In this document: positions 42,174-50,955 of the stretch, piece after piece | Layout of the letters: each line of letters begins with the position of its first letter | Numbering within the stretch: the first letter of the stretch is position 1 | DNA from: Lentzea sp. NBRC 102530 | GTDB taxonomy: Bacteria; Actinomycetota; Actinomycetes; Mycobacteriales; Pseudonocardiaceae | Direction of reading: 5' to 3' | NCBI RefSeq assembly: GCF_030269365.1 | Contig: NZ_BSTF01000025.1 | Location: forward strand, 37,313-101,312 | Length of the DNA: 64,000 nt | Notes under the pieces: generated by a model | The model's input: only the letters and a program-made list of their open reading frames with translations | Databases searched by the model: none | Told to the model about the DNA's origin: nothing | Made by a program: the position numbers and the translations under genes

Positions 42174-43388
42174 GTGGCCGCACCAGCAGCGCCGGCACGC
42201 GTTCGGAACGTGGTCTTCGTCGACGGCGTACGCACGCCGTTCGGCAAGGCCGGCCCCAAGGGGATTTTCGCCGAGACCCGTGCCGACGACCTGATCGTCA
42301 AGGTCATCCGTGAGCTGCTGCGCAGGCACCCCGAGCTGCCGCCGGAGCGGGTCGACGAGGTCGCGATCGCCGCGACCACCCAGATCGGCGACCAGGGCCT
42401 CACGCTCGGCCGCACCGCGGCACTGCTCGCGGGCCTGCCGAAGTCGGTGCCCGGCTACTCGATCGACCGCATGTGCGCGGGCGCGATGACCGCCGTGACC
42501 ACGGCCGCGAGCGGCATCGCGTTCGGCGCCTACGACATCGCCATCGCGGGCGGCGTCGAGCACATGGGCCGGCACCCGATGGGCGAGGGCGTCGACCCGA
42601 ACCCGCGCTTCCTGTCGGACCGGATCGTCGACACCAGCGCTCTCGTGATGGGCCAGACCGCGGAGAACCTGCACGACCGGTTCCCGCACATCACCAAGGA
42701 GCGCACGGACGCCTACGCGGCCAACTCCCAGGCCAAGTACGCCGACGCGCTCAAGAACGGCAAGATCGGGCCGGAACTCGTGCCCGTCGCGACCCGCTCC
42801 GCGGAGAACGGCTGGGGCCTCGCGACGGCCGACGAGCCGCCGCGTCCGGGCACCACGGTCGAGGACCTGGCGAAGCTCAAGACCCCGTTCCGCCCGCACG
42901 GCCGGATCACCGCGGGCAACGCGGCCGGTCTGAACGACGGCGCGACCGGCTGCATCCTCGCCGAGGAGGAGACCGCGCGCGAGCTCGGCCTGCCCGTCGG
43001 CATGCGGATGGTCGGCTACTCGTTCCTGGGTGTCGAGCCCGAGGTCATGGGCATCGGCCCGGTTCCGGCCACGGAGAAGGCGCTGCAGCGCGCCGGTCTG
43101 TCCATCGAGGACATCGGCCTGTTCGAGGTGAACGAGGCGTTCGCGATCCAGGTGCTCGCGTTCCTCGACCACTTCGGCATCGCCGACGACGACCCCCGCG
43201 TGAACCAGTGGGGCGGCGCCATCGCGACGGGTCACCCGCTGGCCTCGTCCGGCGTCCGTCTGATGACGCAGCTCTCGCGTCAGTTCGCCGAGCGTCCGGA
43301 CGTCCGTTACGGCCTCACCACCATGTGCATCGGCATCGGCATGGGTGGAACGGTCATCTGGGAGAACCCGAACTGGAGTGGCAAGTGA
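42174..43388 (+). CDS. fadA: Acetyl-CoA acyltransferase (thiolase)
   Basis: The 404-residue thiolase cleaves 3-ketoacyl-CoA with CoA in beta-oxidation. The nucleophilic cysteine is in SIDRMCAGAMTAV (residue 101), with the conserved NEAFAIQVLAF, GGAIATGHPLASSG and the second catalytic Cys in TTMCIGIGMGG. I chose GTG 42174 with TGGAGGAGA upstream; a longer frame from 42138 lacks a site and overlaps the repeats. Its stop overlaps the fadB start by three bases. Confidence 0.92.
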   Translation: MAAPAAPARVRNVVFVDGVRTPFGKAGPKGIFAETRADDLIVKVIRELLRRHPELPPERVDEVAIAATTQIGDQGLTLGRTAALLAGLPKSVPGYSIDRMCAGAMTAVTTAASGIAFGAYDIAIAGGVEHMGRHPMGEGVDPNPRFLSDRIVDTSALVMGQTAENLHDRFPHITKERTDAYAANSQAKYADALKNGKIGPELVPVATRSAENGWGLATADEPPRPGTTVEDLAKLKTPFRPHGRITAGNAAGLNDGATGCILAEEETARELGLPVGMRMVGYSFLGVEPEVMGIGPVPATEKALQRAGLSIEDIGLFEVNEAFAIQVLAFLDHFGIADDDPRVNQWGGAIATGHPLASSGVRLMTQLSRQFAERPDVRYGLTTMCIGIGMGGTVIWENPNWSGK

Positions 43389-45493
43389 CCATCACCGCTG
43401 AGGAAGCAAAGGCGATCTTCCCCGACGAGGTCGTCACCCACGCCAAGACCCGTCTGATCAGCGTGCCCGGCCTCGACAAGCCGGTCGCGTTCATCACGAT
43501 CGACAACGGCCTGGACCACACGCGTCCGTCGACGTTCGGCCCGCAGTCGCTGGTGTCGCTCGGCGCCGCGTTCGACGAGGCCTACGCGGCCAAGCCCGCC
43601 GCCATCGCGGTGACCGGCAAGCCGTTCATCTTCGCGGTCGGCGCGGACCTGTCCGCCGTCGAGCAGGCCACGGACCGTTCGCAGGGCGTCACGATCGGCG
43701 CGCTGGGCCACGAGGTCTTCAAGAAGTTCACCGACTCGGACGTCCCGACCTTCGCCTTCGTCAACGGCGCGGTCATGGGCGGTGGCCTGGAACTCGCGCT
43801 GTCGTGCCACTACCGCACGCTCGCGTCGAACGCGGCCGCGATCGCGCTGCCCGAGGTGTTCCTCGGCCTGTTCCCGGGCTGGGGCGGCACGCAGCTGCTG
43901 CCGAACCTGATCGGCGCCGACGACGCCGTGACGGTGATCTTCGAGAACGCGTTGAACCAGAACAAGATGCTCAAGCCGAAGGAAGCGCTCGCGCTGGGCA
44001 TCGCGGACGTGCTGTTCGACTCCGCCGACTACCTGGAGCAGTCGCTGCTGTGGCTGTCCGGTGTCGTGCGCGGTGAGATCTCGGTGCCGCGCAAGGAGAT
44101 CGACCGCGGTGACGCGTGGGACGCGGCCGTGGCACGGGCCAAGGGCATCGTGCACGGCAAGACCAAGGGCGCGGCGCCCGGTGCGTTGAAGGCGCTGGAG
44201 CTGCTCGAGCTGGCGCGCGAGAACGACCTCGAGAAGGGCTACGCCGCCGAGACCGAGGGCCTCGCGGACCTCGTCATGAGCGACGAGCTGCGCGCGGGCC
44301 TGTACTCGTTCAACCTGGTGCAGAAGCGGGCGAAGCGACCGGCGGGCGCGCCCGACAAGTCGCTGGCGCGCAAGGTCACCAAGGTCGGTGTCGTCGGCGC
44401 GGGCCTGATGGCCTCGCAGATGGCGCTGCTGTTCATCCGCCGCCTGCACGTGCCGGTCGTGCTGACCGACATCGACCAGGCGCGCGTGGACAAGGGCGTC
44501 GGCTACGTGCACGCCGAGATCGACAAGCTGCTGGGCAAGAAGCGGATCTCGCCGGACGAGGCGAACCGCCTCAAGGCCCTGGTCTCCGGCTCGCTCGACA
44601 AGGCCGCGTTCTCCGACGCCGACTTCGTGATCGAGGCCGTGTTCGAGGACCTGGCCGTCAAGCAGCAGGTGTTCGCCGAGGTCGAGGAGCACGTCTCCGC
44701 CGAGGCGATCCTGGCGACCAACACCTCATCGCTGTCCATCACGGACATGGCGTCGAAGCTCAAGCACCCCGAGCGGGTCGTGGGCTTCCACTTCTTCAAC
44801 CCGGTCGCGGTCATGCCGCTGCTGGAGATCGTGCGCGCCGAGCAGACCGACGACGCCACGCTGGCGACGGCGTTCTCGATCGGCAAGCAGCTCAAGAAGT
44901 CCTCGGTGCTCGTGAAGGACGCGCCCGCGTTCGTCGTGAACCGCCTGCTGACCCGCTTCATGGGCGAGGTCATCAAGTCGGTCGACGAGGGCACGTCGTT
45001 CGAGGTCGCCGACAAGGCCACCGAGCCGCTGGGCCTGCCGATGTCGCCGATGATCCTGTTGCAGCTGGTCGGTTCCGCCGTCGCGCTGCACGTGTCGGAG
45101 ACGATGCACGGCGCGTTCCCCGACCGGTTCTCGGTGTCGGAGAACATGAAGAAGTTCGTCGCCGCCGGCAAGGGCGCGGTGTGGCAGTGGGACTCGACCG
45201 GCAAGCAGACGGTCGACCCCGAGGTCCAGGCCCTGTGGGAGTTCGGTGACGCGCCCCTGACCGGTGACGAGGTGAAGAACCGCGCGCTGGAGGCGTTGGC
45301 CGAGGAGATCCGGATCATGCTCGACGAGGGCGTGGTCGCGGAGGCGCAGGACATCGACCTGTGCATGATCCTGGGCGCCGGGTGGCCGTTCTGGCTGGGC
45401 GGCATCACGCCGTACCTGGACCGCACCGGCATCTCGGAGAAGGTCACGGGCAAGCGTTTCCTGGCGCCGGGTGTGGCGTCGGTACCCGCCTAG
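43385..45493 (+). CDS. fadB: Fatty oxidation multifunctional enzyme (enoyl-CoA hydratase / 3-hydroxyacyl-CoA dehydrogenase)
   Basis: The 702-residue two-domain protein has an N-terminal crotonase domain (AIAVTGKPFIFAVGADLSAV, MGGGLELALSCHYR, FPGWGGTQLLPNLIG) with the catalytic Glu positions. An NAD-binding 3-hydroxyacyl-CoA dehydrogenase follows (VGVVGAGLMASQMALLF, NTSSLSITDMA, VVGFHFFNPVAVMPLLEIV). It converts 2-enoyl-CoA to 3-ketoacyl-CoA for FadA. The start is GTG 43385, overlapping the fadA stop. It forms the trifunctional complex with FadA. Confidence 0.93.
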   Translation: MTITAEEAKAIFPDEVVTHAKTRLISVPGLDKPVAFITIDNGLDHTRPSTFGPQSLVSLGAAFDEAYAAKPAAIAVTGKPFIFAVGADLSAVEQATDRSQGVTIGALGHEVFKKFTDSDVPTFAFVNGAVMGGGLELALSCHYRTLASNAAAIALPEVFLGLFPGWGGTQLLPNLIGADDAVTVIFENALNQNKMLKPKEALALGIADVLFDSADYLEQSLLWLSGVVRGEISVPRKEIDRGDAWDAAVARAKGIVHGKTKGAAPGALKALELLELARENDLEKGYAAETEGLADLVMSDELRAGLYSFNLVQKRAKRPAGAPDKSLARKVTKVGVVGAGLMASQMALLFIRRLHVPVVLTDIDQARVDKGVGYVHAEIDKLLGKKRISPDEANRLKALVSGSLDKAAFSDADFVIEAVFEDLAVKQQVFAEVEEHVSAEAILATNTSSLSITDMASKLKHPERVVGFHFFNPVAVMPLLEIVRAEQTDDATLATAFSIGKQLKKSSVLVKDAPAFVVNRLLTRFMGEVIKSVDEGTSFEVADKATEPLGLPMSPMILLQLVGSAVALHVSETMHGAFPDRFSVSENMKKFVAAGKGAVWQWDSTGKQTVDPEVQALWEFGDAPLTGDEVKNRALEALAEEIRIMLDEGVVAEAQDIDLCMILGAGWPFWLGGITPYLDRTGISEKVTGKRFLAPGVASVPA

Positions 45494-45505
45494 TCCGCTG
45501 TGGTC

Positions 45506-45541
45506 GAAGCCCCGGTTCCTCCTCGACGGAGCCGGGGCTTC
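45506..45541 (+). terminator. Terminator after fadB
   Basis: GAAGCCCCGG at 45506-45515 and CCGGGGCTTC at 45532-45541 form a perfect 10-bp stem with a 16-base loop, followed by TTC. It starts 12 bases after the fadB stop. Confidence 0.75.
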
Positions 45542-45596
45542 TTCATGCCGTGAGGAGCCCACCGGCACGTGCGGAACAGGCAGCGGTGCCTGTCCG

Positions 45597-45923
45597 CTAG
45601 GCCTCCGGCACCATCTGGGGCCGGTGCAGCTCCGCCTTGCCGGCCTGGCAGATGAAGTAGGCGTCGATGTTCGTCGCGCGCAACGTCACCTCGGAGCCCG
45701 CCACCAGTTCCCGGTAGCGCGGCAGGTCCGGCAGGCCGAGGGCGACGGTGTCGAACGGGTGGGTCTGGCGCAGCATCAACGACCTGCGCAGTGCCTCGCC
45801 GAACGCCCAGCGGGGTGAGTCGTCGTCCTGGGGGACCTCGACCAGCGCGCCTTCGAGGTGGTGTTCGAGCGCGGCCCGCACGTGGTCCGCCGTGCCCCAC
45901 GTCGCGATGTCCGTGACAGTCAT
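45597..45923 (-). CDS. Hypothetical protein
   Basis: The 108-residue soluble protein starts MTVTDIATWGTADHVRAALE and ends ICQAGKAELHRPQMVPEA. A helical N-terminus is followed by beta strands by eye. I recognise no family. It is flanked by the fadB terminator and a 110-base gap before a divergently placed HAD gene. Confidence 0.55.
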   Translation of the reverse strand: MTVTDIATWGTADHVRAALEHHLEGALVEVPQDDDSPRWAFGEALRRSLMLRQTHPFDTVALGLPDLPRYRELVAGSEVTLRATNIDAYFICQAGKAELHRPQMVPEA

Positions 45924-46032
45924 GTGTCAGGTATCGGGTTGAAACGCCGGATCATTAGCCGTTCGGACGTTCCGATCGTGTTGAATCTGGATTTCACGGG
46001 CTCCTGAGGCTTCGAGATGATCTCATCAGGGC

Positions 46033-46566
46033 ATGACTCGTCCCGCGATCCTGCTGGACGTCGACGGCCCGCTGAACCCGTTCCTCGCGAAGCCGACCCG
46101 GCGCCCGGCCGGCTACACCACGCACCGCATCCGCCCGCACGGCTTCTTCCGGCCGTTGCGCGTGTGGCTCGACCCGTCGCACGGCCCGTGGCTGCTCTCG
46201 CTCGCCGCCGCCGTCGACGCCGACCTGGTGTGGGCGACGACGTGGGAGCACGAGGCGAACGAGTTCATCGGCCCGGTCCTCGGCCTGCCCGAGCTCGAGT
46301 GGATCGCGTTCGGCGGCGCCGACCACCGCGACGGCCTGCACGCCAAGGTCCCGGCGATCACCGCGTGGGCGGGCACCCGGCCGATCGCGTGGCTGGACGA
46401 CGAGTTCCAGCGGCGCGACGGCGAGTGGGCCACCGCGCGCCCCGGGACGTTGCTGGTGCCGGTCGATCCCCGCAAGGGCATCGGCATCGACCACCTGGAA
46501 CGCGTCAGGGCGTTCCTCGCTGGTGCAGGGCGATCTCCGCGAACTCCTGCACCCGTGCGACCGTGA
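46033..46566 (+). CDS. HAD-like protein (HAD_SAK-type)
   Basis: The 177-residue protein starts AILLDVDGPLNPF, the HAD motif I (DVD, Asp9 and Asp11). It has WATTWEHEANEFIGPVLGLP (motif II region) and IAWLDDEFQRRDGEWA (acidic motif). It resembles the HAD domains of the Swiss-army-knife RNA-repair type and other small actinobacterial HADs; the substrate is unknown. Its last 62 bases overlap the convergent DUF2199 gene, so one of the two ends may be mispredicted. Confidence 0.7.
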   Translation: MTRPAILLDVDGPLNPFLAKPTRRPAGYTTHRIRPHGFFRPLRVWLDPSHGPWLLSLAAAVDADLVWATTWEHEANEFIGPVLGLPELEWIAFGGADHRDGLHAKVPAITAWAGTRPIAWLDDEFQRRDGEWATARPGTLLVPVDPRKGIGIDHLERVRAFLAGAGRSPRTPAPVRP

Positions 46567-47020
46567 TGCCCTCGCGCTGCTCGACGGCGAGCGGGTGGCC
46601 CGTCGGTTCGAGCTCGATCAGCGGACGCACCCCGGGCTCCTGCGTGTGCAGCCTGGTCTTGAGGTTGACGGTCGGGTACGCGTAGCCGGGCAGGGCCGTC
46701 GACAGCCAGCCGAAGTACGGCGGTTCGGCGGCCCGTGCCGGGTCGTCGAAGACGTCGATCATGCGCTGGTAGTTCACGGGCGAGAGGGACACCCACACGC
46801 CCCACTCCAGGTCCTCGTCGGCGTCGCGCACCGGCAGCACGATCCGCCCGCGCACGAAGTGGTGCTCGTCCCCGATCACGCACTGCTCCCCGGCGAGGAA
46901 GCTGCCCGGCAGCCCGGCGACTTCCTCCGACCAGTACACCGGCGCCGGCATCGAGTAGGCGAACGGCAGCCCCTCGTGCACCTCACCGCAACACGAACAG
47001 CTGAACCCCAGAGCGGTCAT
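46505..47020 (-). CDS. DUF2199-family protein
   Basis: The 171-residue protein begins with a small zinc-like pair (GFSCSCCGEVHEGLPFAY) and continues IGDEHHFVRGRIVLPVRDAD, EWGVWVSLS and VNLKTRLHTQEPGVRPLIEL. This is the DUF2199 pattern; the function is unknown. It converges with the HAD-like gene, overlapping by 62 bases. Confidence 0.8.
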   Translation of the reverse strand: MTALGFSCSCCGEVHEGLPFAYSMPAPVYWSEEVAGLPGSFLAGEQCVIGDEHHFVRGRIVLPVRDADEDLEWGVWVSLSPVNYQRMIDVFDDPARAAEPPYFGWLSTALPGYAYPTVNLKTRLHTQEPGVRPLIELEPTGHPLAVEQREGITVARVQEFAEIALHQRGTP

Positions 47021-47041
47021 GGCGAGAGCCTAGAGCGGCGC

Positions 47042-47449
47042 TCAGACCTGACGGATCGGCACGACCTCCACCAGCCGGCCGACGTCCTTGAAGTCCTTGA
47101 CGTTCATCGTCAGCACCGGCACCCCCGCGACCGCCGCCGTGGCCGCGATCTGCAGGTCCATCCGCCGCGGCCGCGGACTGCGCCCGGCCCGCCGCACCAG
47201 CGAGGCCATCTGCCCGTAGACCTTGGCCTCCTCGACCCCGAACGGCAGCACCTCGAACGTCTGCAACGCCGCGTAGTACCGCTCGGTCCGCGCGAACCGC
47301 TCGACCGGGTCCTCGGTGTCGAGCCCGAAGGCCAGCTCCGCGATCGTCACGGCGCTCAGGTACGGCTGGGCGTGGACGTACTCCCCCAGGTTCGCCCGCT
47401 CCAGCCTGATCAGCACACAGGTGTCGAGCAGACAGCTCAGCTGCGCCAC
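47042..47449 (-). CDS. vapC: PIN-domain toxin (VapC-type)
   Basis: The 135-residue PIN ribonuclease has acidic residues in SCLLDTCVLIRLE, AVTIAELAFGLDTED, RRMDLQIAATAAV and LTMNVKDFKDV, the four-acid PIN centre. VapC toxins cleave tRNA or rRNA. The GTG start at 47449 overlaps the end of the upstream antitoxin by 13 bases, the usual toxin-antitoxin coupling. Confidence 0.87.
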   Translation of the reverse strand: MAQLSCLLDTCVLIRLERANLGEYVHAQPYLSAVTIAELAFGLDTEDPVERFARTERYYAALQTFEVLPFGVEEAKVYGQMASLVRRAGRSPRPRRMDLQIAATAAVAGVPVLTMNVKDFKDVGRLVEVVPIRQV

Positions 47450-47724
47450 GGGTCGTCCAGGGGGTCGTCGGCACCGAACACCTCGTCGGCCGCCCGCCGG
47501 TCGGCCTCCCACCGCTCGGCGTCCACCGGGGGCAGGGTGCCGAACAGCACCTGCACGTCCCCGAGCGGCGGCCTGCTGACCGCCTCCTCGCGGTACGGCG
47601 AGAGCTGGGCGACGGGCTTGTTGTTGCGGGTGACGACGAAGCTCTCACCCGCCTCGACGCGCCGCATGATCTCCGCGTTGTCGTTGCGGAGCTCACGCTG
47701 GCCGATGGCTTTGAGCTGCTGCAT
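47437..47724 (-). CDS. vapB: Antitoxin of the Phd/YefM or VapB type
   Basis: The 95-residue protein has an N-terminal DNA-binding fold (IGQRELRNDNAEIMRRVEAG, ESFVVTRNNKPVAQL) matching prevent-host-death antitoxins. The C-terminal tail is acidic and probably binds the PIN toxin. It is first in the pair and would autoregulate through the repeat at 47734-47771. Confidence 0.87.
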   Translation of the reverse strand: MQQLKAIGQRELRNDNAEIMRRVEAGESFVVTRNNKPVAQLSPYREEAVSRPPLGDVQVLFGTLPPVDAERWEADRRAADEVFGADDPLDDPWRS

Positions 47725-47733
47725 ACCACCAAT

Positions 47734-47771
47734 GTAGCACCAACGCCAAATAAGTGCTACGGAGTAGCTAC
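47734..47771. promoter_or_regulatory. Repeat operator of the vapBC pair
   Basis: GTAGCAC (47734-47740) and GTGCTAC (47754-47760) are perfect inverted arms 13 bases apart. They are followed by the 8-bp palindrome GTAGCTAC (47764-47771), so the half-site GTAGC occurs four times in both orientations. It lies 10 bases upstream of the antitoxin ATG, where an autoregulatory complex would bind. Confidence 0.65.
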
Positions 47772-47796
47772 AGGGGCGCCGGGCAACCCGGAGGGC

Positions 47797-48510
47797 ATGA
47801 TCAGGATCGGTACGTCGGGATGGCGCTACCCGGAATGGCGTGACGGCTTCTACCGCGGCGTCCCGCAGCGGCTCTGGCTGAACCACCTGGCCGGGCAGGT
47901 CGGCACGATCGAGATCAACAGCTCCTTCTACCGCCACCAACCGGCGTCGAACTACCGCAAGTGGGTCGCCGAGACCCCGCCGGACTTCGTCTTCGCCGTC
48001 AAGGGCCCGAAGCTGGTCACGCACGTCCGGCGCCTGCGGGACGCCGGGGACGCGGTCAGGGCGTTCGCCGAGTCGCTCGCCCTGGGCCCGAAGCAGGGAC
48101 CGGTCCTCTGGCAACTGCCGCCGTCCCTGCGCTTCGACCCGGCGACGATCCGGGACTTCCTCGCCGCGCTCCCGCCGGGCAGGCACGCGCTCGAGCCGCG
48201 GCACGAGTCGTTCCGCACCGACGCCTACTTGGACCTGCTCCAAGAACACGACGTCGCTCACGTCGTGTCGGACGCCCCGACGTTCCCGTGCATCGAAGCC
48301 GTCACCACCGACTTCGCCTACCTGCGGTTGCACGGGCACGACGAGCTCTACATCAGCTCGTACGACGACGAACAGCTCGGCGCGTGGGCCGAGAAGATCG
48401 AGGACTGGGACCGCGACACCTACGTCTACTTCGACAACACCATGCACGGCGCCGCACCGCTCAACGCACTGACGCTCTCGCACCTTCTGCGAGAGCGCTC
48501 CCACAGTTAA
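47797..48510 (+). CDS. DUF72-family protein, first copy
   Basis: The 237-residue TIM-barrel-like protein starts MIRIGTSGWRYPEWRDGFYR, the family signature. It has EINSSFYRHQPASNYRKWVA, FAVKGPKLVTH, LWQLPPSLRFD, ALEPRHESF and YLRLHGHDELY. The function is unknown. A second copy (about 270 residues) lies 3 kb away. It ends 12 bases before the GH5 gene. Confidence 0.88.
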   Translation: MIRIGTSGWRYPEWRDGFYRGVPQRLWLNHLAGQVGTIEINSSFYRHQPASNYRKWVAETPPDFVFAVKGPKLVTHVRRLRDAGDAVRAFAESLALGPKQGPVLWQLPPSLRFDPATIRDFLAALPPGRHALEPRHESFRTDAYLDLLQEHDVAHVVSDAPTFPCIEAVTTDFAYLRLHGHDELYISSYDDEQLGAWAEKIEDWDRDTYVYFDNTMHGAAPLNALTLSHLLRERSHS

Positions 48511-48521
48511 GCTGTTCAGAT

Positions 48522-50240
48522 ATGAGAACGATTCGCGTCTTGGCTCCCCTGCTCCTGGCCGCGAGTCTCGTGGCTCCCGTGCAAGCGCACGCGGAGGAGG
48601 CGGCCTGGACCGGCCCCCTCAGCACCCGAGGCCGGTGGATCGTCGACGCCCACGGCGACCGCTTCAAGCTCAAGTCCGGCAACTGGCACGGTGCGAGCGG
48701 CACCTACACCGGTTCCGGCGACATCAACGACCCCGCCAACCACCACTCCGGCGAGAAGGCCGACCAGGTGCCGCTCGGCCTCGACCGCGCGTCGATGGCC
48801 ACGATCATCAGCGGCTTCAAGGAGATCGGCGTCAACAGCATCCGGCTGCCGTTCTCCAACCAGATGATCAGGGACACCACCCCGGTCAACGGCCTGAAGG
48901 ACGCGCAGCTCAACGGCAAGCGGCCGCTGGAGGTCTACGACGCGGTCGTCGGCGAACTGACGCGCAACAACCTCGCCGTCATCCTCAACAACCACACCAC
49001 GACCTCGCGCTGGTGCTGCGGCGTCGACGGCAACGAGCGCTGGAACACCAGCCAGAGCACCGACCAGTGGATCAACGACTGGGCGTTCATGGCCGACCGC
49101 TACAAGGCGAACAAGCGCGTCGTCGGCGCGGACCTCTACAACGAGGTGCGCCGCAACGTCTGGGACGACCCGAACTGGGGCTGGGGCAACGACCACGACT
49201 GGCACAAGGCGTCGCAGCAGGCCGCGGACCGCCTGCAGCAGGTCGCACCCGACCTGCTGGTGATCGTCGAGGGCATCAACTGGACGGGCATCCCGGTCGA
49301 CGGCTTCGCGCACGGCCGGCCGACGCTGGAACCAGTGCGGTTCCTCAGCCACACGCTCGCGAACCCCGAGAAGCTGGTGTACTCCGCGCACTTCTACGGT
49401 TACACGGGCCCGAACCACAGCGGTGCCACGGGAATCGGCGAGACGACCGACCCCCGCTACCAGGACCTGTCACCGCAGGAACACGTCAACGTGCTGCAGC
49501 GGCAGGCGTTCTTCATCACCGAGGCGCAGAAGCACTTCACCGCACCGTTGTGGATCAGCGAGTTCGGGGTCGGCGGGCGCGGCGAGAACAACCCCAAGGC
49601 ACGCGACTGGTTCGAGCGGTTCGTGAACCAGCTGGTCGCGAACGACACGGACTTCGCCTACTGGCCGTTGGTCGGCTTCCACACCAACCGCGGTGGCAAC
49701 GGGTGGGCGTTGCTGCACTGGGACGCCAACGGCAACCGCATGGGCGTCAACGACGGCGACGACTGGCGGGCCGGTGCGTGGAACCGGCTCGTCACCGCGC
49801 CGAGCCGGACCGGGCAGGTGCCGCGCGAGACCCGGTGGAACCAGCTGCTCAAGGAGTCCTGCCCGCAGAGCGGGAAGCTGGTCGGCATCAGCCACACCGG
49901 CAACCGCGGCCTGTGCGTCAGCGGTCCACAGTGGAGCGGCACGACGCGCGTCACCAACGAGCAGCACGTGACGAGCGACTGGGCCGTCGGCTACACGAAA
50001 CTCCAGTGCCCGCAAGGCAACGCCGCCGTCGGCTACGCGAACTTCACGTTGATCTGCGCACCGGTCGTCCAGGGGAACCAGACCCGCGTGCTGTGGTTCG
50101 ACCGGGGCGACAACCGGCCGGACCAGGGCGGTGACTGGGCGAACGGGCACTACAAGGGCCAGTGCGCCCAGGACGAGCACATCGCCGGTGTCGCCTACAA
50201 CTGGCGCAGGACGCCGGACGCCTTGCTCTGCCGGAAGTGA
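48522..50240 (+). CDS. Secreted GH5-family glycoside hydrolase with Cys-repeat C-terminus
   Basis: The 572-residue protein has a signal peptide (RTIRVLAPLLLAASLVAPVQ, cleaved after AHA). The GH5/cellulase barrel has the acid/base Glu208 (DLYNEV) and nucleophile Glu347 (WISEFGVGG); HFYGYTG and NNHTTTSRWCC are also present. From ~447 three repeats of about 40-50 residues follow, each opening CPQ or CAQ and closing with a Cys (LC, IC, LC), with a VGY/VAY core. This is an unnamed C-terminal module, perhaps for carbohydrate binding. The substrate is probably a beta-1,4- or beta-1,6-glucan. It overlaps the convergent acetyltransferase by 46 bases. Confidence 0.87.
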   Translation: MRTIRVLAPLLLAASLVAPVQAHAEEAAWTGPLSTRGRWIVDAHGDRFKLKSGNWHGASGTYTGSGDINDPANHHSGEKADQVPLGLDRASMATIISGFKEIGVNSIRLPFSNQMIRDTTPVNGLKDAQLNGKRPLEVYDAVVGELTRNNLAVILNNHTTTSRWCCGVDGNERWNTSQSTDQWINDWAFMADRYKANKRVVGADLYNEVRRNVWDDPNWGWGNDHDWHKASQQAADRLQQVAPDLLVIVEGINWTGIPVDGFAHGRPTLEPVRFLSHTLANPEKLVYSAHFYGYTGPNHSGATGIGETTDPRYQDLSPQEHVNVLQRQAFFITEAQKHFTAPLWISEFGVGGRGENNPKARDWFERFVNQLVANDTDFAYWPLVGFHTNRGGNGWALLHWDANGNRMGVNDGDDWRAGAWNRLVTAPSRTGQVPRETRWNQLLKESCPQSGKLVGISHTGNRGLCVSGPQWSGTTRVTNEQHVTSDWAVGYTKLQCPQGNAAVGYANFTLICAPVVQGNQTRVLWFDRGDNRPDQGGDWANGHYKGQCAQDEHIAGVAYNWRRTPDALLCRK

Positions 50241-50938
50241 AGTCCGAAGTGTTCCAGGAAAGCGGCCGCAGGGTCCTCGATGGTGGTCGAGGTCTTGTGG
50301 CCGTTCTCCGTTCGCACGACCTTCTTGTCCGTCACCGTGATCCGTCCGGTGGGCAACGCGAGCGACGCCATCGGCTGGGTGCGGAAGTGCGACTCCGGCG
50401 CGGTCTGGTGCCACCAGCACGTCGGGACGAACTCGGCGAGCTCGCGCGGCCGGCGGTCCAGCCGGTAGGAAGGCCTGCCGTTCATCAGCACCTCGACCTC
50501 GTCGCCGACGTCGGCGAGCCGGAACGTGCCGGACGGGTTCCGCTGGTCCTCACGCGACTTCCAGTCGAGCGGCCGCGACGTGAACGCGCCGAACCCGACG
50601 TCGGCGAGCCAGGTGCCGTCGACGAGCAGCGCGAGGTGGTCGAGCGGCGGCCCGAGCCTCTCCCCGATCGTGCGCGCGCCGAGCAGGTCGACGTGATGTC
50701 CCAAGTGCCGCAACAACTCCGCGAACAGCCCGTTGAGCTCGTAGCAGAACCCGCCCCGCCGCTGCGCGACGATCTTGTCGTGCAGCCACGGGACCTCCAG
50801 CACGATCCGGGTGTCCATGTGCGTGTAGAGGTTCTCGAACGGAACGCTCAGCAGGTGCCGTTCGTGCAGCTCCGCCAACGACGACGAGCGGGTGGCGCCG
50901 ATGCGCCGCAGGTATGAATCGAACACGGAGTCGTCCAC
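50195..50938 (-). CDS. Arylamine N-acetyltransferase
   Basis: The 247-residue enzyme transfers acetyl groups from acetyl-CoA to arylamines. The catalytic triad is Cys65 (RRGGFCYELNG), His101 (PPLDHLALLV) and Asp113 (WLADVGFGAF). The start is GTG 50938, 18 bases from the divergent DUF72 GTG. Related enzymes in actinomycetes also release ansamycin chains, but no polyketide genes are here. Confidence 0.88.
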   Translation of the reverse strand: MDDSVFDSYLRRIGATRSSSLAELHERHLLSVPFENLYTHMDTRIVLEVPWLHDKIVAQRRGGFCYELNGLFAELLRHLGHHVDLLGARTIGERLGPPLDHLALLVDGTWLADVGFGAFTSRPLDWKSREDQRNPSGTFRLADVGDEVEVLMNGRPSYRLDRRPRELAEFVPTCWWHQTAPESHFRTQPMASLALPTGRITVTDKKVVRTENGHKTSTTIEDPAAAFLEHFGLHFRQSKASGVLRQL

Positions 50939-50955
50939 CGTGCCACGATAGCCAG

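Noticed and set aside
42473..45493. Apparent fusion upstream of fadB
   Set aside because: The frame merely stays open through fadA in another frame; fadB has its own GTG overlapping the fadA stop.
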